From positions 620,001-684,000 of the forward strand of contig NZ_JAPDPF010000002.1 in NCBI RefSeq assembly GCF_026283925.1: DNA of 64,000 nucleotides, read 5' to 3'. Below the pieces are notes generated by a model, which ran no database searches, was not told the origin of the DNA, and saw nothing but the letters and a program-made list of their open reading frames with translations. Position 1 is the first letter of the stretch, and each line of letters opens with the position of its first letter. This DNA is from Dyella halodurans. Its GTDB lineage: Bacteria; Pseudomonadota; Gammaproteobacteria; Xanthomonadales; Rhodanobacteraceae. The position numbers and the translations under genes were made by a program. Below, piece after piece: positions 1-8,301 of this stretch.

Positions 1-3000
1 AGCGGTCCTTCGGATAGAGATCCTTGAGCACGACTTGGTTGAACGCCAGCGCGTTGTCCACGCTGTCGTGCCACCAGTTCAAGGTCAGGTAGGGCTGCAG
101 GCGCTGGCCGTCATCGGTCACCCAGTTGTGATACGTCCTCAGCCCCAAACGTGAGATCCAGCCGCTTCCGTCGCTACCGCTAACGTGCGTGCCGTTCACT
201 TCGTCCACGTCGTCCTGACCGTAGTTGACGTAGATGAGCTGCGCTTGCGGCTCCAGCATCCAGTCGCTTCCTTGCCGTATGCGCAAGGCATAGCCGGTCT
301 CGCCGGAAAGGTTCAGCGCATGGGAGTCGTAGCGAACATCGGGCAGCGTGTCGCCCTCCACCGTGTTTCGGAACCAGCCGTAGGTACCCCAGGTGTCGAC
401 GTACCAGCCGAGCTTGTCCTTGTCGTCCTGGTACCAGGTGCCGTAGGCGCCCACGCTCCAGCCGTGGATATCGCCTCTGGCACGCGCCGGGTCCCCGGCG
501 GAAACGGTGTCGCTGCGCGCGCTGCCGTAGCCGACCATGATGCCCAGATGCAGGCGGCCACTCTCGCCACCTACGTCCCAGCGCGTCAGGTCGCCACCTC
601 CCTGAATCAGCGTGCTGTCGGTGTCGACCGCGAAATTGCCATCGCGACTGGTCGAATCCGTCGTCCTGCCGACCACGCGCAGCCACGCCGAGTTCGATGG
701 GTCGCCGGGGCTGGCGCCCTGGGTTTCGATCCATAGGGGCTCGCCCGCACGGTCATGCAGGCTGTGCACAAACATCTCGCCGGCCTGGCGCTGATCCGCC
801 AGATAGGCGGCCACTTCTGGACGGTACAAAGGTACCTCCGGCCCCTGCGGAACCACGCCCGGCTCTTCGGTACCCACCTCGGGTTCGCCGGGGCCCTCCT
901 CGGGTTCCTGGGGACCCACCTCAGGGCCCTGGGGGACCACCTCCGGTTCTTCTGTACCTGGGTCCAGCGGCGGCACCACGGTCGAACGCCCTGAGCGTAG
1001 GTACCAGGCCTGGGCGTTGCCCGGATTGCGGCTGCCGCGAGCCAGCAGGTATTCGTACGGCCCTTCAACGACGCGCTGGCTCAGCGCGAACGCTTCGTCG
1101 TCGGTGCTGCCGCCGTTGAGCGTATCGACGACCAGGATGCCGTTGCCCAAGGTGGCCGCACCGGGGCCACCCGCACGAACGATGCGAAGATAGGTCTGCC
1201 CAGTTGCCGTGCCGCCATCGATGACCAGCCGATCCGAGGGCGAGTTATCGTCGCCCAGGTACGTGTTGAGGCTGATGGTGCCGCGCTGGCCGAGATAGCT
1301 GTTGGTCGTGAGCCGCGTGCCCGGCGAAGTGCCGCTGCCCATGTTGACCAAGCCCGCATTGCTGAGGCTCGCAACCGTCTGGTTGAAACCGTTGAGATTG
1401 AGCGTGCCGGCAGCCTGGACGGCGTAGCTGGCATTCGGACTGAAGGCGTTGGCGATACCGGCGGAAAGTACGCCGCCATAGATCGTGGTGGGGCCCGCAT
1501 AGTTGCTCGAAGCGCTCATCACGGTATTGCCGCTGTAGACATCCACGGCGCCCGTACCGGTAATCACTGGATCGAAGACGTAGTTACCGCTCATGTCCGT
1601 ATGATTGAACACGATCCGGCCGTCACCACTCCCAAAGACCAGCGTCGGCGGGTCCAGCGTGCCAGGCGGCGGAATCGGGGTTTGGCCAGCGGGCGCGCCG
1701 ATGTCCACCGTGCCTACGGAGCCGGCATTCTGCGCGATGGTGACCGCATCGGCGAGCACCTCGCCGCCATTCGCGACGATGAGCGTGCCGGCGCCAAACT
1801 GACCGATAGCGAGCGTCGTGCCGGCATTCAGTACCGAGCCGGCGCCGCTCACCGTGACAGCGCCGCTTCCCCCTTGCAGTGGCGTGGGACAGAACGCTGG
1901 CAGGCCAGAGCACTGGCCTCCGATGGAGGTGCCACCCGTACCGGTGACGGTAACGGTTCCTTGATTGGAGATCGTCAGCGCGCCATTGCCCTGTCCGCCC
2001 ACGATCAGGTTGTTGTTCTGAACCGTAAGGACCGCACCCGCACCGCCAACCTCTACTGAACTCGTGGCTGCATCGGCCCCAATAATCGTCCTGCCGCTGA
2101 TCGTCACGGCGCCATGTTGCTGGACCTGCAAATCCCCTGCACCACTGAAACCCACCACCAGCAGCGGCGAGGTCAGTGACCCGCCGTTCGACACCGCGAT
2201 CGTTCCGCCGGAGCCAGGATTGAAAGCGAGATACGTACCACTTCCACTCGTGGCCGTACCGCCATTGGTAATCGTCAAGACGTTACCGCTCGACCCGACA
2301 CCCACGCCAAGATAGCTTCCGGCAGAAACGCGACTGCCCGTGCCACTGACCAGCGCCGTAGCGGTAGCACCACCCCCGATTTGCAGCGTCCCTGTTGTGG
2401 TGGAGACGACACCGCCATTCGTGACACTCAGTTGTCCCGTACCGCCGTTCGCGACGACAAAAAAGCCCGCGTTCGTATACGTCGACCCTTGGCCATCGAC
2501 CGTGAGCACGCCGCTGCTGCCGCCGTTGTAACCGACATAACTCTGCGAAGCACTGAAGACGTGGCCGCCGTTGCTGACGTCAAGCTCGCCCGAGCCGTTG
2601 AAGCCGATGTAGTACTGCGACTGCGGGTTGTCGGTTGAAATACTCCCGCCGTTCACGGTGACCAAGCCGGTGCTATTGGGCGCAAAACCCGCAAAGAGAC
2701 CACTCAGCATGACACTCGCGCCGGTCGGCACGATGTATGTCCCGCCCAGAACACCGTTGACCGTCCCACTGTTGAACCCCGCCACGACGTTGCGCCACGT
2801 CGATGTCGTGCCAACGGCCGCGGTCTCGCTGACGTTACCGTCAATGTGAAGATCGGGAGGAACCTGAGCGAGGCTCGTCATCGGCGCCATGGTCGCGCAG
2901 CAGACCCATAACGCTGCCCCTGCGCCGAAGGGCTTCACGCGATGGGCGATAACACGACGTCGACCCAGTCGGCCCGATCGGTCCAGAGGATTGACGATGC

Positions 3001-3169
3001 GCCGCCTCACCTGTCGGCCTGAGCCTGGGAGAATGGAGGCGCCACCCCGGCCACAGCCATCGCCGCAAGATGGAACAGGCAGCGCAGGCTCGACAGCACG
3101 GCCGATCTGGGCAGCCATCGCTGCCCGGCCACGGGCGACAGGCGCGCCCTCATCGCTTTGCTTAGTCAT
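1..3169 (-). CDS. Autotransporter outer-membrane beta-barrel protein, 3' end outside window
   Basis: This frame stays open over 1056 codons from an ATG at 3169, preceded by a strong AAGGAGG ribosome site, and runs off the left edge, so the last part of the barrel is missing. Residues 1-70 are an unusually long, basic N-terminal extension. A hydrophobic signal segment follows at about 80-100, with likely cleavage after SLAQ (residue 102). Residues 110-600 are a passenger built from Gly/Asn/Ser/Thr-rich beta-helix turns, with recurring ITNGG, VSNGG and GSG motifs. Residues 650-730 resemble the pertactin-type autochaperone region, and a Pro-Glu-Val-rich repetitive linker lies at about 735-775. 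The translocator beta-barrel begins near residue 790 and alternates aromatic and polar residues. The family is type Va secretion: the barrel inserts in the outer membrane and exports the passenger. What the passenger binds is not evident. Confidence 0.9.
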   Translation of the reverse strand, partial: MTKQSDEGAPVARGRAAMAAQIGRAVEPALPVPSCGDGCGRGGASILPGSGRQVRRRIVNPLDRSGRLGRRRVIAHRVKPFGAGAALWVCCATMAPMTSLAQVPPDLHIDGNVSETAAVGTTSTWRNVVAGFNSGTVNGVLGGTYIVPTGASVMLSGLFAGFAPNSTGLVTVNGGSISTDNPQSQYYIGFNGSGELDVSNGGHVFSASQSYVGYNGGSSGVLTVDGQGSTYTNAGFFVVANGGTGQLSVTNGGVVSTTTGTLQIGGGATATALVSGTGSRVSAGSYLGVGVGSSGNVLTITNGGTATSGSGTYLAFNPGSGGTIAVSNGGSLTSPLLVVGFSGAGDLQVQQHGAVTISGRTIIGADAATSSVEVGGAGAVLTVQNNNLIVGGQGNGALTISNQGTVTVTGTGGTSIGGQCSGLPAFCPTPLQGGSGAVTVSGAGSVLNAGTTLAIGQFGAGTLIVANGGEVLADAVTIAQNAGSVGTVDIGAPAGQTPIPPPGTLDPPTLVFGSGDGRIVFNHTDMSGNYVFDPVITGTGAVDVYSGNTVMSASSNYAGPTTIYGGVLSAGIANAFSPNASYAVQAAGTLNLNGFNQTVASLSNAGLVNMGSGTSPGTRLTTNSYLGQRGTISLNTYLGDDNSPSDRLVIDGGTATGQTYLRIVRAGGPGAATLGNGILVVDTLNGGSTDDEAFALSQRVVEGPYEYLLARGSRNPGNAQAWYLRSGRSTVVPPLDPGTEEPEVVPQGPEVGPQEPEEGPGEPEVGTEEPGVVPQGPEVPLYRPEVAAYLADQRQAGEMFVHSLHDRAGEPLWIETQGASPGDPSNSAWLRVVGRTTDSTSRDGNFAVDTDSTLIQGGGDLTRWDVGGESGRLHLGIMVGYGSARSDTVSAGDPARARGDIHGWSVGAYGTWYQDDKDKLGWYVDTWGTYGWFRNTVEGDTLPDVRYDSHALNLSGETGYALRIRQGSDWMLEPQAQLIYVNYGQDDVDEVNGTHVSGSDGSGWISRLGLRTYHNWVTDDGQRLQPYLTLNWWHDSVDNALAFNQVVLKDLYPKDR

Positions 3170-3982
3170 ACGCCCTCCTTGCGTCCAACAGTTCAATGCC
3201 GCAAACATCCTCTCCCGCCCCGCTCCCACGGCGTGTCGGGCAGATTGCGGCCACAGTGAGTGCCTTCGAGACCAGCGCCGTAGCAAGCGAGGGGTCGGCG
3301 CGTGCAAGTAATCGGCATCGTTGGAGCGGGTGATTGTCACGGCCGGTGCCGCCGCGGGCATCAGGCCGGTAGGTTCTGCCATGAACATCACGCGGCGACT
3401 GCCAAACATGCCGCCGCGCGCGATCATGCGCCATCGCCCTGCCATGAAAATGTGAAAGCCCCTCGGCGCTCGAGTGAATCTTGAGGGATTTTGCACGGCC
3501 ATCCCTGCCACGCCATAGCGCCGGCATAGGCTTTGTCTGTGGTCAGCAGCAAGCCACCCAAGCGGCCCACCGATGCTCAACAGATCAGCGACGGCCACCG
3601 GCTAGACGCTTACCCCGTTTTTTGCATCGAAACCCGGCGAGGCGGACAAGCGCTACTTCATCGGGGTGAATCGGTCGTGGCAAGGGCGCATCGTGGCTCG
3701 CATGGATATGAACGTCTTTAAGACGTGTCCTATTGTCGCGCCCTTGCCACCGGGGCACACTCACAGCCCGTTTTGCGGAGTTTTCCTGCGGATCATGCGG
3801 TGAGCGTCGTCATGGCTGCCTGCCGCCTTGGCCGCTCTTCCTCCTAGCAACGACGGGACTCGACATCGCCGGTCGGCACAAGAATCCCTTCGATGTCGAG
3901 CAGATTGCAAACGTGTGCGAGTCGGACAGGAACGGTCGAAACATAGCAACACGCTCGCCCATGGCGAGCCAAGGAAGGCGCG
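3170..3982. other. Gene-free stretch with a possible decayed coding fragment
   Basis: I see no intact gene in these 0.8 kb. Two short plus-strand stretches read like protein but in different frames. About 3539-3640 contains SSKPPKRPTDAQQISDG. About 3648-3730 contains KRYFIGVNRSWQGRIVARMD. Together they could be a small gene broken by a frameshift. A hairpin lies inside: arms at 3679-3689 and 3738-3748 (GGCAAGGGCGC and its complement) enclose an inner dyad around 3711-3726. The autotransporter promoter should lie just right of 3169, but no clear -35/-10 pair was identified. Confidence 0.3.
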
Positions 3983-4186
3983 ATGATTGAAATCACCGAC
4001 CACACGGGTCGCAGACACTTTGTGGCCTTGGTCGCCATCAGCGATATTCGCGAAATCACAGATTCGACAACCGGCGACGGCATCCTTTCGCACGTGCGAC
4101 TCATGCATGGCCGCGTCATCCAATCGCGCGATGACGCCGCGGCATTGGCCATGGCGATCACTCACCTAAAAGGCCAGCATCTTTAA
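3983..4186 (+). CDS. Small conserved-looking hypothetical protein (67 aa)
   Basis: The ATG at 3983 is preceded by AAGGAAGG at good spacing, which supports it as a real gene. The 67-residue product starts MIEITDHTGR and alternates hydrophobic and polar residues (IEITD, FVALVAISDIREI, ILSHVRLMHGRVI, then an Ala-rich helix). That pattern suggests a small beta-sheet domain followed by one helix. The order of short strands around a loop ending in NGR/HGR is loosely like small FlbD-type proteins, but this is not a firm match. There is no signal peptide or membrane segment. It stands alone between gene-poor stretches, so context gives no clue to role. Confidence 0.55.
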   Translation: MIEITDHTGRRHFVALVAISDIREITDSTTGDGILSHVRLMHGRVIQSRDDAAALAMAITHLKGQHL

Positions 4187-4436
4187 GGGATGCCCGGATC
4201 TCTACGTCGCGCCACCAAGCCAGAAGATCGCAGTGCGATAGCGCTCGCGGCACCTTTAGCGCAAAGGCCCTTACGCGGCCACGCCGAGCCACGCCCCGCC
4301 TATCCAAGTGACTAAGGCTGCCATCGACAAGACGCCAGCTTGCCGATCGCTTCCGAGCGAGTTCAAGCGACATGCGCTCGCCCTCTTCGCCTGCACTGCA
4401 AGGGGCGGCCTCCACGCCGCCCCTCTCAGCAGTGTG

Positions 4437-4784
4437 TCACTCAAAGGCGGGATGGTCAGGCAAGGGCTGCGTCAACGCCTCGGCCTCCTCGCCCAGGAAA
4501 TACAACGCGGCAAACAGGCCTTCGGTGATGTCGCCCTGGAGCGGCCAATGCCCCGGCTCGGTCGATTGGCAGGTGGTCTGCAACTCACGAAACGCATCGC
4601 TGTTGGCGAGAATCCGCGAGACGGCGTGGATGCCAAGGCATATACCGCCAAGACGCGCCGCACGGCGTTGCTTGCCATTTTCTGCCAGGGTCAGCGTCCA
4701 GTAGGGACGGCCGAGTGGGTTGCTGGGGTGTGCGCCTGAGGGCTGGGAAGCCTGCGCGTTTTCCGTATGATCGGACTTATCCAT
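4437..4784 (-). CDS. Hypothetical protein (115 aa)
   Basis: The start at 4784 was chosen because AAGGAG lies a few bases upstream; a longer reading from 4838 has no such signal. Residues 1-30 are polar and probably disordered (MDKSDHTENAQASQPSG). From PYWTLTLAENG onward there is a compact, mainly helical region with GGICLGIHAVSRIL and a second helix, TEGLFAALYFLGEEAEAL. It ends in an acidic tail. No transmembrane segment or catalytic motif is visible, and I do not recognise the family. It is a single gene in the accessory region, facing away from the nuclease-like genes to its right. Confidence 0.6.
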   Translation of the reverse strand: MDKSDHTENAQASQPSGAHPSNPLGRPYWTLTLAENGKQRRAARLGGICLGIHAVSRILANSDAFRELQTTCQSTEPGHWPLQGDITEGLFAALYFLGEEAEALTQPLPDHPAFE

Positions 4785-5310
4785 TATCAACTCCTTGAAG
4801 TTGGTGGTGGCTAGCGGGTCGTGTGAGTTGTCGCTCACACGGCCCGCGCTACTTCATTGCCATGTTGTCGCTGGTGACCAAGCTTCGAACCAAAACCACC
4901 ACGACTGGGCGACGATCGCACACGACAACGGCCCTGTCCGTCAGGTAAATATCTGGAAACGGCCGAGGGGGATTCGGTTTGATGGGCCAGTGTCAGACAG
5001 GTAGACCAGTAAGCCTCAGTGGAAGATGGCGTGGGCAGGCGACGTCGTCCTCGGCCCTGAATCCCGACATGCCTCCGCTCCGCCCCCTTTGTACTTGGCC
5101 GTTGCGGCCGACAACCGAACCATGCGCTACTCCGCTGAGGCCTGGACCGATTTCCACAAATATCAGCGTCTGGCCGGCAAGCTCGACCTCAAGGCGTTCA
5201 CGGACCTACCAACATGAGATCGTGGATAAGGGTGAAGGCGAAGACGGCGAATAGCAGCAACAATCCTGTTGATCCAGCGCAAACAACCTAGGAATCGAGC
5301 CCGTCCCACC
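4785..5310. other. Gene-poor stretch with one doubtful small reading frame
   Basis: Only one candidate gene is visible: a 63-codon plus-strand frame at 5026-5217, ending in YSAEAWTDFHKYQRLAGKLD. It has fairly GC-rich third positions but no convincing ribosome site. It may be a remnant of a longer gene. The rest shows no RNA gene, repeat or clear promoter. Confidence 0.3.
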
Positions 5311-5823
5311 ATGACCGAAGCTACGCAGATGCAGGGAAAGTACAGCCCAGTGACGCTCCTGCCGGCACTGCGGTTATTTATCGACGCACGAAACAGAGCC
5401 AATGAAATAGGCTTTCCCGATAACGGAGGGGCTATTCACTCGGTTGAGCGAATCCTAGACATCCTGTGCCATCGAGTGAAGTATCCGTTTCTCAGGCACA
5501 TCAATAGCCTAAAAACCCATCCAGATGCAGAGTGCAGTGTTGGCGCTCAAATGGCCCGTCAGCGCGGCGAGAAAGTGCTAATCGAGCATGTCATGCCGCA
5601 GCGTGACTTTGCGAAAGCGGTCATCAAGCTCGTTGGCGACGGCGCGACTAATGAGAAAGTTGTCTCCTTCATTCAGGAGCATTACCGCCTGGTGCTACTC
5701 AGCCAGGAGGAGACCACGGCATTGAACCGACTGAACAGGTCGCGTATGACGCCGAATAGGCTTGCAGACGCCGGAATTGAGATCTTCCGCCCTGATCGCA
5801 CTCCATCACTGCCAGCCACTTGA
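5311..5823 (+). CDS. Hypothetical protein paired with a nuclease-like gene (170 aa)
   Basis: The ATG at 5311 is preferred over an upstream TTG at 5269; another ATG lies at 5329. The 170-residue soluble protein has no signal peptide. An N-terminal helical region (LLPALRLFIDARNRANEIG) is followed by a segment with EHVMPQRDFAKAVI, then EHYRLVLLSQEETTALNR and a C-terminal RMTPNRLADAGIEIF motif. I do not recognise a named family. It stops 14 bp before the next gene, which has its own GAGGAGG site, so the two are probably co-transcribed. Its base composition is more AT-rich than the housekeeping genes to the right, consistent with acquisition by transfer. A partner or regulatory role for the nuclease-like neighbour is inference. 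Confidence 0.6.
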   Translation: MTEATQMQGKYSPVTLLPALRLFIDARNRANEIGFPDNGGAIHSVERILDILCHRVKYPFLRHINSLKTHPDAECSVGAQMARQRGEKVLIEHVMPQRDFAKAVIKLVGDGATNEKVVSFIQEHYRLVLLSQEETTALNRLNRSRMTPNRLADAGIEIFRPDRTPSLPAT

Positions 5824-5837
5824 GAGGAGGTAGCCGC

Positions 5838-6341
5838 ATGACGCCGAGTAAGCACCAAGCTCTGACTGAAGGACTGGCACTCATATTCGACGGTATCAGT
5901 CGCCTACATTCTGCTTTTCCAAATCGCCACTTCACCATCGATGGTCGGTTGGTTGGTGACATTGGGGAGGTCATTGCGGAACTCGAATACGACATCAAGA
6001 TCCACGATGTTTCGCAACCCGATTACGATGGCACGACCTCCGATGGGCGCAGGGTTCAGATCAAGGCGACCTTCAAGAACAGTTTGACATTCAAGTCCAC
6101 TCCAGACTACTTCTTGGGGTTCAAGCTTCATGCAAACGGCACCTATGAAGAGATCTTCAACGGACCAGGCAAGCTCATTTACGACAGGTATCAGAAGCGC
6201 AAGGGGCTTGGCACTTCCTTGTTGTCGTTCCCGAACACTGTGCTCAGCGAGCTGGCGAAGACGGTTCCTCCAAGTGATCGAATCGAAAGGCGGCGGGACT
6301 TGTCTTGCGTAGCCGATTTCGCATCTCCCATATGGCCCTAA
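5838..6341 (+). CDS. DUF6998-like protein with PD-(D/E)XK-type nuclease motif
   Basis: The start at 5838 follows a GAGGAGG ribosome site. In the 167-residue product, a helix (QALTEGLALIFDGISRLH) leads into VGDIGEVIAELEYDIKIHD, then DGRRVQIKATFKN. A conserved Gly-Glu helix, an acidic residue and a Q-I-K strand in this order are typical of PD-(D/E)XK nuclease folds. The overall pattern matches what I recall of DUF6998. Catalysis has not been shown for this protein. Together with the gene 14 bp upstream it forms a likely two-gene unit. Its low-GC codon use and position beside a tRNA suggest a mobile or defence-related origin. Confidence 0.6.
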   Translation: MTPSKHQALTEGLALIFDGISRLHSAFPNRHFTIDGRLVGDIGEVIAELEYDIKIHDVSQPDYDGTTSDGRRVQIKATFKNSLTFKSTPDYFLGFKLHANGTYEEIFNGPGKLIYDRYQKRKGLGTSLLSFPNTVLSELAKTVPPSDRIERRRDLSCVADFASPIWP

Positions 6342-6381
6342 CGGTGCGTTGAAGGCCATTCCCACGGCGATTTGGGAAGCC

Positions 6382-6450
6382 AAGAAATGGGGTCAGGTTT
6401 ACTTCTATCGCCAGCATTCAATCCGAGAAGTGAACCTGACCCCGTTATCC
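6382..6450. repeat. Palindromic repeat copy 1 (GGGGTCAGGTT type)
   Basis: An inverted repeat: GGGGTCAGGTTTACTT on the left and AAGTGAACCTGACCCC on the right, around a spacer of about 20 bp. Near-identical copies occur at 7231-7299 and 8124-8190. It lies between the DUF6998-like gene and the next nuclease-like gene. Such elements resemble REP or small non-autonomous repeats; no transposase for them is visible here. Confidence 0.8.
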
Positions 6451-6494
6451 AACCCAAGTCGATCACATTTTCGCGGCGCCCCATTGTGAAGGAG

Positions 6495-7196
6495 CTAAGC
6501 AATATCAACGTAGTGCGTTGAGTTCTTTGGATAGAAGATGTCGCGCTTCACTTTTGACGTTATGTGCCAGACGTAGATCTGGTACTGATTCGCCTTACAG
6601 TCGACTGGAAACGGATCAGTTCTACGTGCGATGACCCGGTGAGGGAATGCCGTCGACTGATACTTTGCGAAGATCTTCTTCATCATCGCCACTCTATAAG
6701 CAGCTGTCGGCGACAGATTCACTTGGAATTTGTCGTTCGTTTTGGTGTGCAAAATCGGGTTGTGAGGCAATTTTGGGCCAGTGAATATTTTCTGCTTGAA
6801 GTAAGCGTCAAGGGAACGCCTCATTCCACCCAAAACGAAGAAACATTCGGCTCCTTCGGTATGGGCTATCAGTTCGAGACGAATTAAGTCCCACATGATG
6901 CTTTGGACGCTTGGCTTTGTTTGACCGATCCATTTTGATTCCACAGCAACACTCACCTTCGGATACGGCTCAAGAACTACAAAGTCAACCGAAGGTTTCG
7001 CGCCGGGACCAGTCGCAAGGGGTGCAAGGACTGGATGATGGTACTCAGCATTTACGCGGGCCCGTGTATGGGCTGAAAGAATCTGACCAATTGGCTCGGC
7101 CAGATACCTTTCGCTGAACAGGCCACTTCGGTGACATGCGTGTTGATACTGAAGCCAAGATCCCACGCCCTCAGAAAGTTTCCGAGCAAGCTCCAT
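6495..7196 (-). CDS. Predicted PD-(D/E)XK nuclease-like hypothetical protein (233 aa)
   Basis: I prefer the ATG at 7196 (MELARKLSEGVG) with an upstream GAGGG. A longer reading uses TTG at 7232, which lies inside the neighbouring repeat. The key feature is PSVDFVVLEPYPKVSVAVESKW: an Asp, about 13 residues, then Glu-x-Lys, the D...ExK signature of restriction-type nucleases. The downstream half is mixed alpha/beta with a basic C-terminus (HITSKVKRDIFYPKNS). There is no signal peptide or membrane segment. The gene is AT-rich and flanked on both sides by copies of the GGGGTCAGGTT palindrome, so it looks like an inserted cassette. The substrate is unknown. Confidence 0.6.
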   Translation of the reverse strand: MELARKLSEGVGSWLQYQHACHRSGLFSERYLAEPIGQILSAHTRARVNAEYHHPVLAPLATGPGAKPSVDFVVLEPYPKVSVAVESKWIGQTKPSVQSIMWDLIRLELIAHTEGAECFFVLGGMRRSLDAYFKQKIFTGPKLPHNPILHTKTNDKFQVNLSPTAAYRVAMMKKIFAKYQSTAFPHRVIARRTDPFPVDCKANQYQIYVWHITSKVKRDIFYPKNSTHYVDIA

Positions 7197-7230
7197 TAAC
7201 GCCAACCCTCTATATATAGACGCGAATTTC

Positions 7231-7299
7231 AAGAAATGGGGTCAGGTTTACGTCTATCGCTTGCCTTCAACCCGAGAAGTGAACCTGACCCCGTAATCC
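7231..7299. repeat. Palindromic repeat copy 2 (GGGGTCAGGTT type)
   Basis: Same structure and near-identical sequence as the copy at 6382-6450, in the same orientation: GGGGTCAGGTTTACGT, about 22 bp, then AAGTGAACCTGACCCC. It sits directly upstream of the nuclease-like gene on the left and before the HTH gene on the right. Confidence 0.8.
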
Positions 7300-7321
7300 A
7301 CTTGACCCAGCATCCACCACC

Positions 7322-7543
7322 ATGAAGGTGGCCGACGCCGGCCCGGCAGCGAATGAGCTGCCGACCGATCGCCTGTGGACCAGCGACGACTGCGCGATGT
7401 ATTTCCGCATCTCACGCTGGACGTTCGTCAACCGGCTGAGCAAGAAGCCGGGCTTCCCCAAGCCCCACATCGAAACCAGCCAGCGTATGCGCCGCTGGCT
7501 CCCGGAAGACATCAAGGACTACCGCTCCAAGCGTGGTCGCTAG
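7322..7543 (+). CDS. Excisionase/AlpA-like helix-turn-helix protein (73 aa)
   Basis: A 73-residue protein with LWTSDDCAMYFRISRWTFVN (a helix-turn-helix with recognition helix), a Pro-containing wing (KPGFPKPHI) and a closing RRWLPEDIKDYRSKRG helix. This is the winged-HTH layout of AlpA and excisionase proteins in the MerR superfamily. Such proteins usually regulate excision or transcription of mobile elements. No integrase is seen in the window. The gene follows a palindromic repeat and converges on the HEPN-like gene, whose stop is 6 bp away. Calling it a regulator of this island is inference. Confidence 0.65.
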   Translation: MKVADAGPAANELPTDRLWTSDDCAMYFRISRWTFVNRLSKKPGFPKPHIETSQRMRRWLPEDIKDYRSKRGR

Positions 7544-7549
7544 ATCCCT

Positions 7550-8161
7550 CTATCGACCGGCCGCACCTACGCTGGTGACGGCGCCCGCAAAGCAGGCAGC
7601 CGCGAGGGAAGTGAATAGCTCCAAGACCCTCTTCGGGGACTTGTCATTCAAATCAAGCTCGCGCTCGCCGTGCTTAGACACAGCACCTAGGTAATGGATA
7701 AACGGCAGCATGTCTTCATCCGTCAAGTGATAGTCCACACGATGACCGAGGCGATTGCGCAAAGTGTTCAAGTGCTTGATTGCCTGCACCGGGTTGAACG
7801 GCGGGCCTAACGACCATGTCGTTAGCAGGTTCACTCGCTGGCCGAAGGTTGGCTTGGCTGCATCCCAATCGAGGTCACCGTAGTGTGTTTTTAAGAAGAC
7901 ATCCATGTAGTGCTCGATAATCAGGTGGCACGACAGGAGGTATCCCATCAAGTCATAGTCAATGTCCTCAACCCTTATCCACGTCCGCTGACCATTCTCG
8001 ATAGGACCGAACATTGGCGGCAATCGGGTCGTAACGGCGATCTTGGCGTACTGGTGTTCGGCTTCTTCTTCGCTCATGACCGGCCCTGTGTTTTTGAATG
8101 GATCGGTAGCTGGCGCTTTGGGAAAAACGGGGTCAGGTTCACTTCCATCGTTAGCCTTCAA
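7550..8161 (-). CDS. HEPN-like hypothetical protein
   Basis: An all-helical protein with HLIIEHYMDVFLKTHYG and, later, HLNTLRNRLGH. The second contains R-x4-H, the pattern that defines HEPN nuclease-type domains. I infer a HEPN-like fold; RNase activity is not shown. The longest reading starts at 8161, inside a palindromic repeat, so its first 28 residues are repeat-derived. The ATG at 8077 (MSEEEAEHQYAK) is a reasonable alternative start. The C-terminal tail is Ala/Gly-rich. HEPN proteins are common in toxin-antitoxin and phage-defence modules, which fits the neighbouring nuclease-like genes, but no clear antitoxin is adjacent. Confidence 0.5.
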   Translation of the reverse strand: MKANDGSEPDPVFPKAPATDPFKNTGPVMSEEEAEHQYAKIAVTTRLPPMFGPIENGQRTWIRVEDIDYDLMGYLLSCHLIIEHYMDVFLKTHYGDLDWDAAKPTFGQRVNLLTTWSLGPPFNPVQAIKHLNTLRNRLGHRVDYHLTDEDMLPFIHYLGAVSKHGERELDLNDKSPKRVLELFTSLAAACFAGAVTSVGAAGR

Positions 8162-8215
8162 TCTGAGAAGTGAACCTGATCACCTTATCTATCTAACCTG
8201 ACCTCGTTATCTATC
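8124..8215. repeat. Palindromic repeat copy 3, diverged, with extra partial unit
   Basis: GGGGTCAGGTTCACTT and its inverted partner AAGTGAACCTGAT match the copies at 6382 and 7231, with a few changes in the right arm. A second partial arm (TAACCTGACCTCGTTATC) follows at about 8194-8212, suggesting a duplicated or decayed end. It overlaps the first codons of the longest reading of the HEPN-like gene. Confidence 0.7.
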
Positions 8216-8301
8216 TAATAATCAGCCAGTGCCGCATCCACTGCGCGTATACCAGCGGCAACAGCCCAACGACCTTTCCGCGACTCAGCATGCTCTAGAC
8301 G

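Noticed and set aside
3162-3527. 121-codon minus-strand frame upstream of the autotransporter
   Set aside because: It overlaps the autotransporter start and ribosome site in another frame, has Arg-rich low-complexity sequence and no motif.
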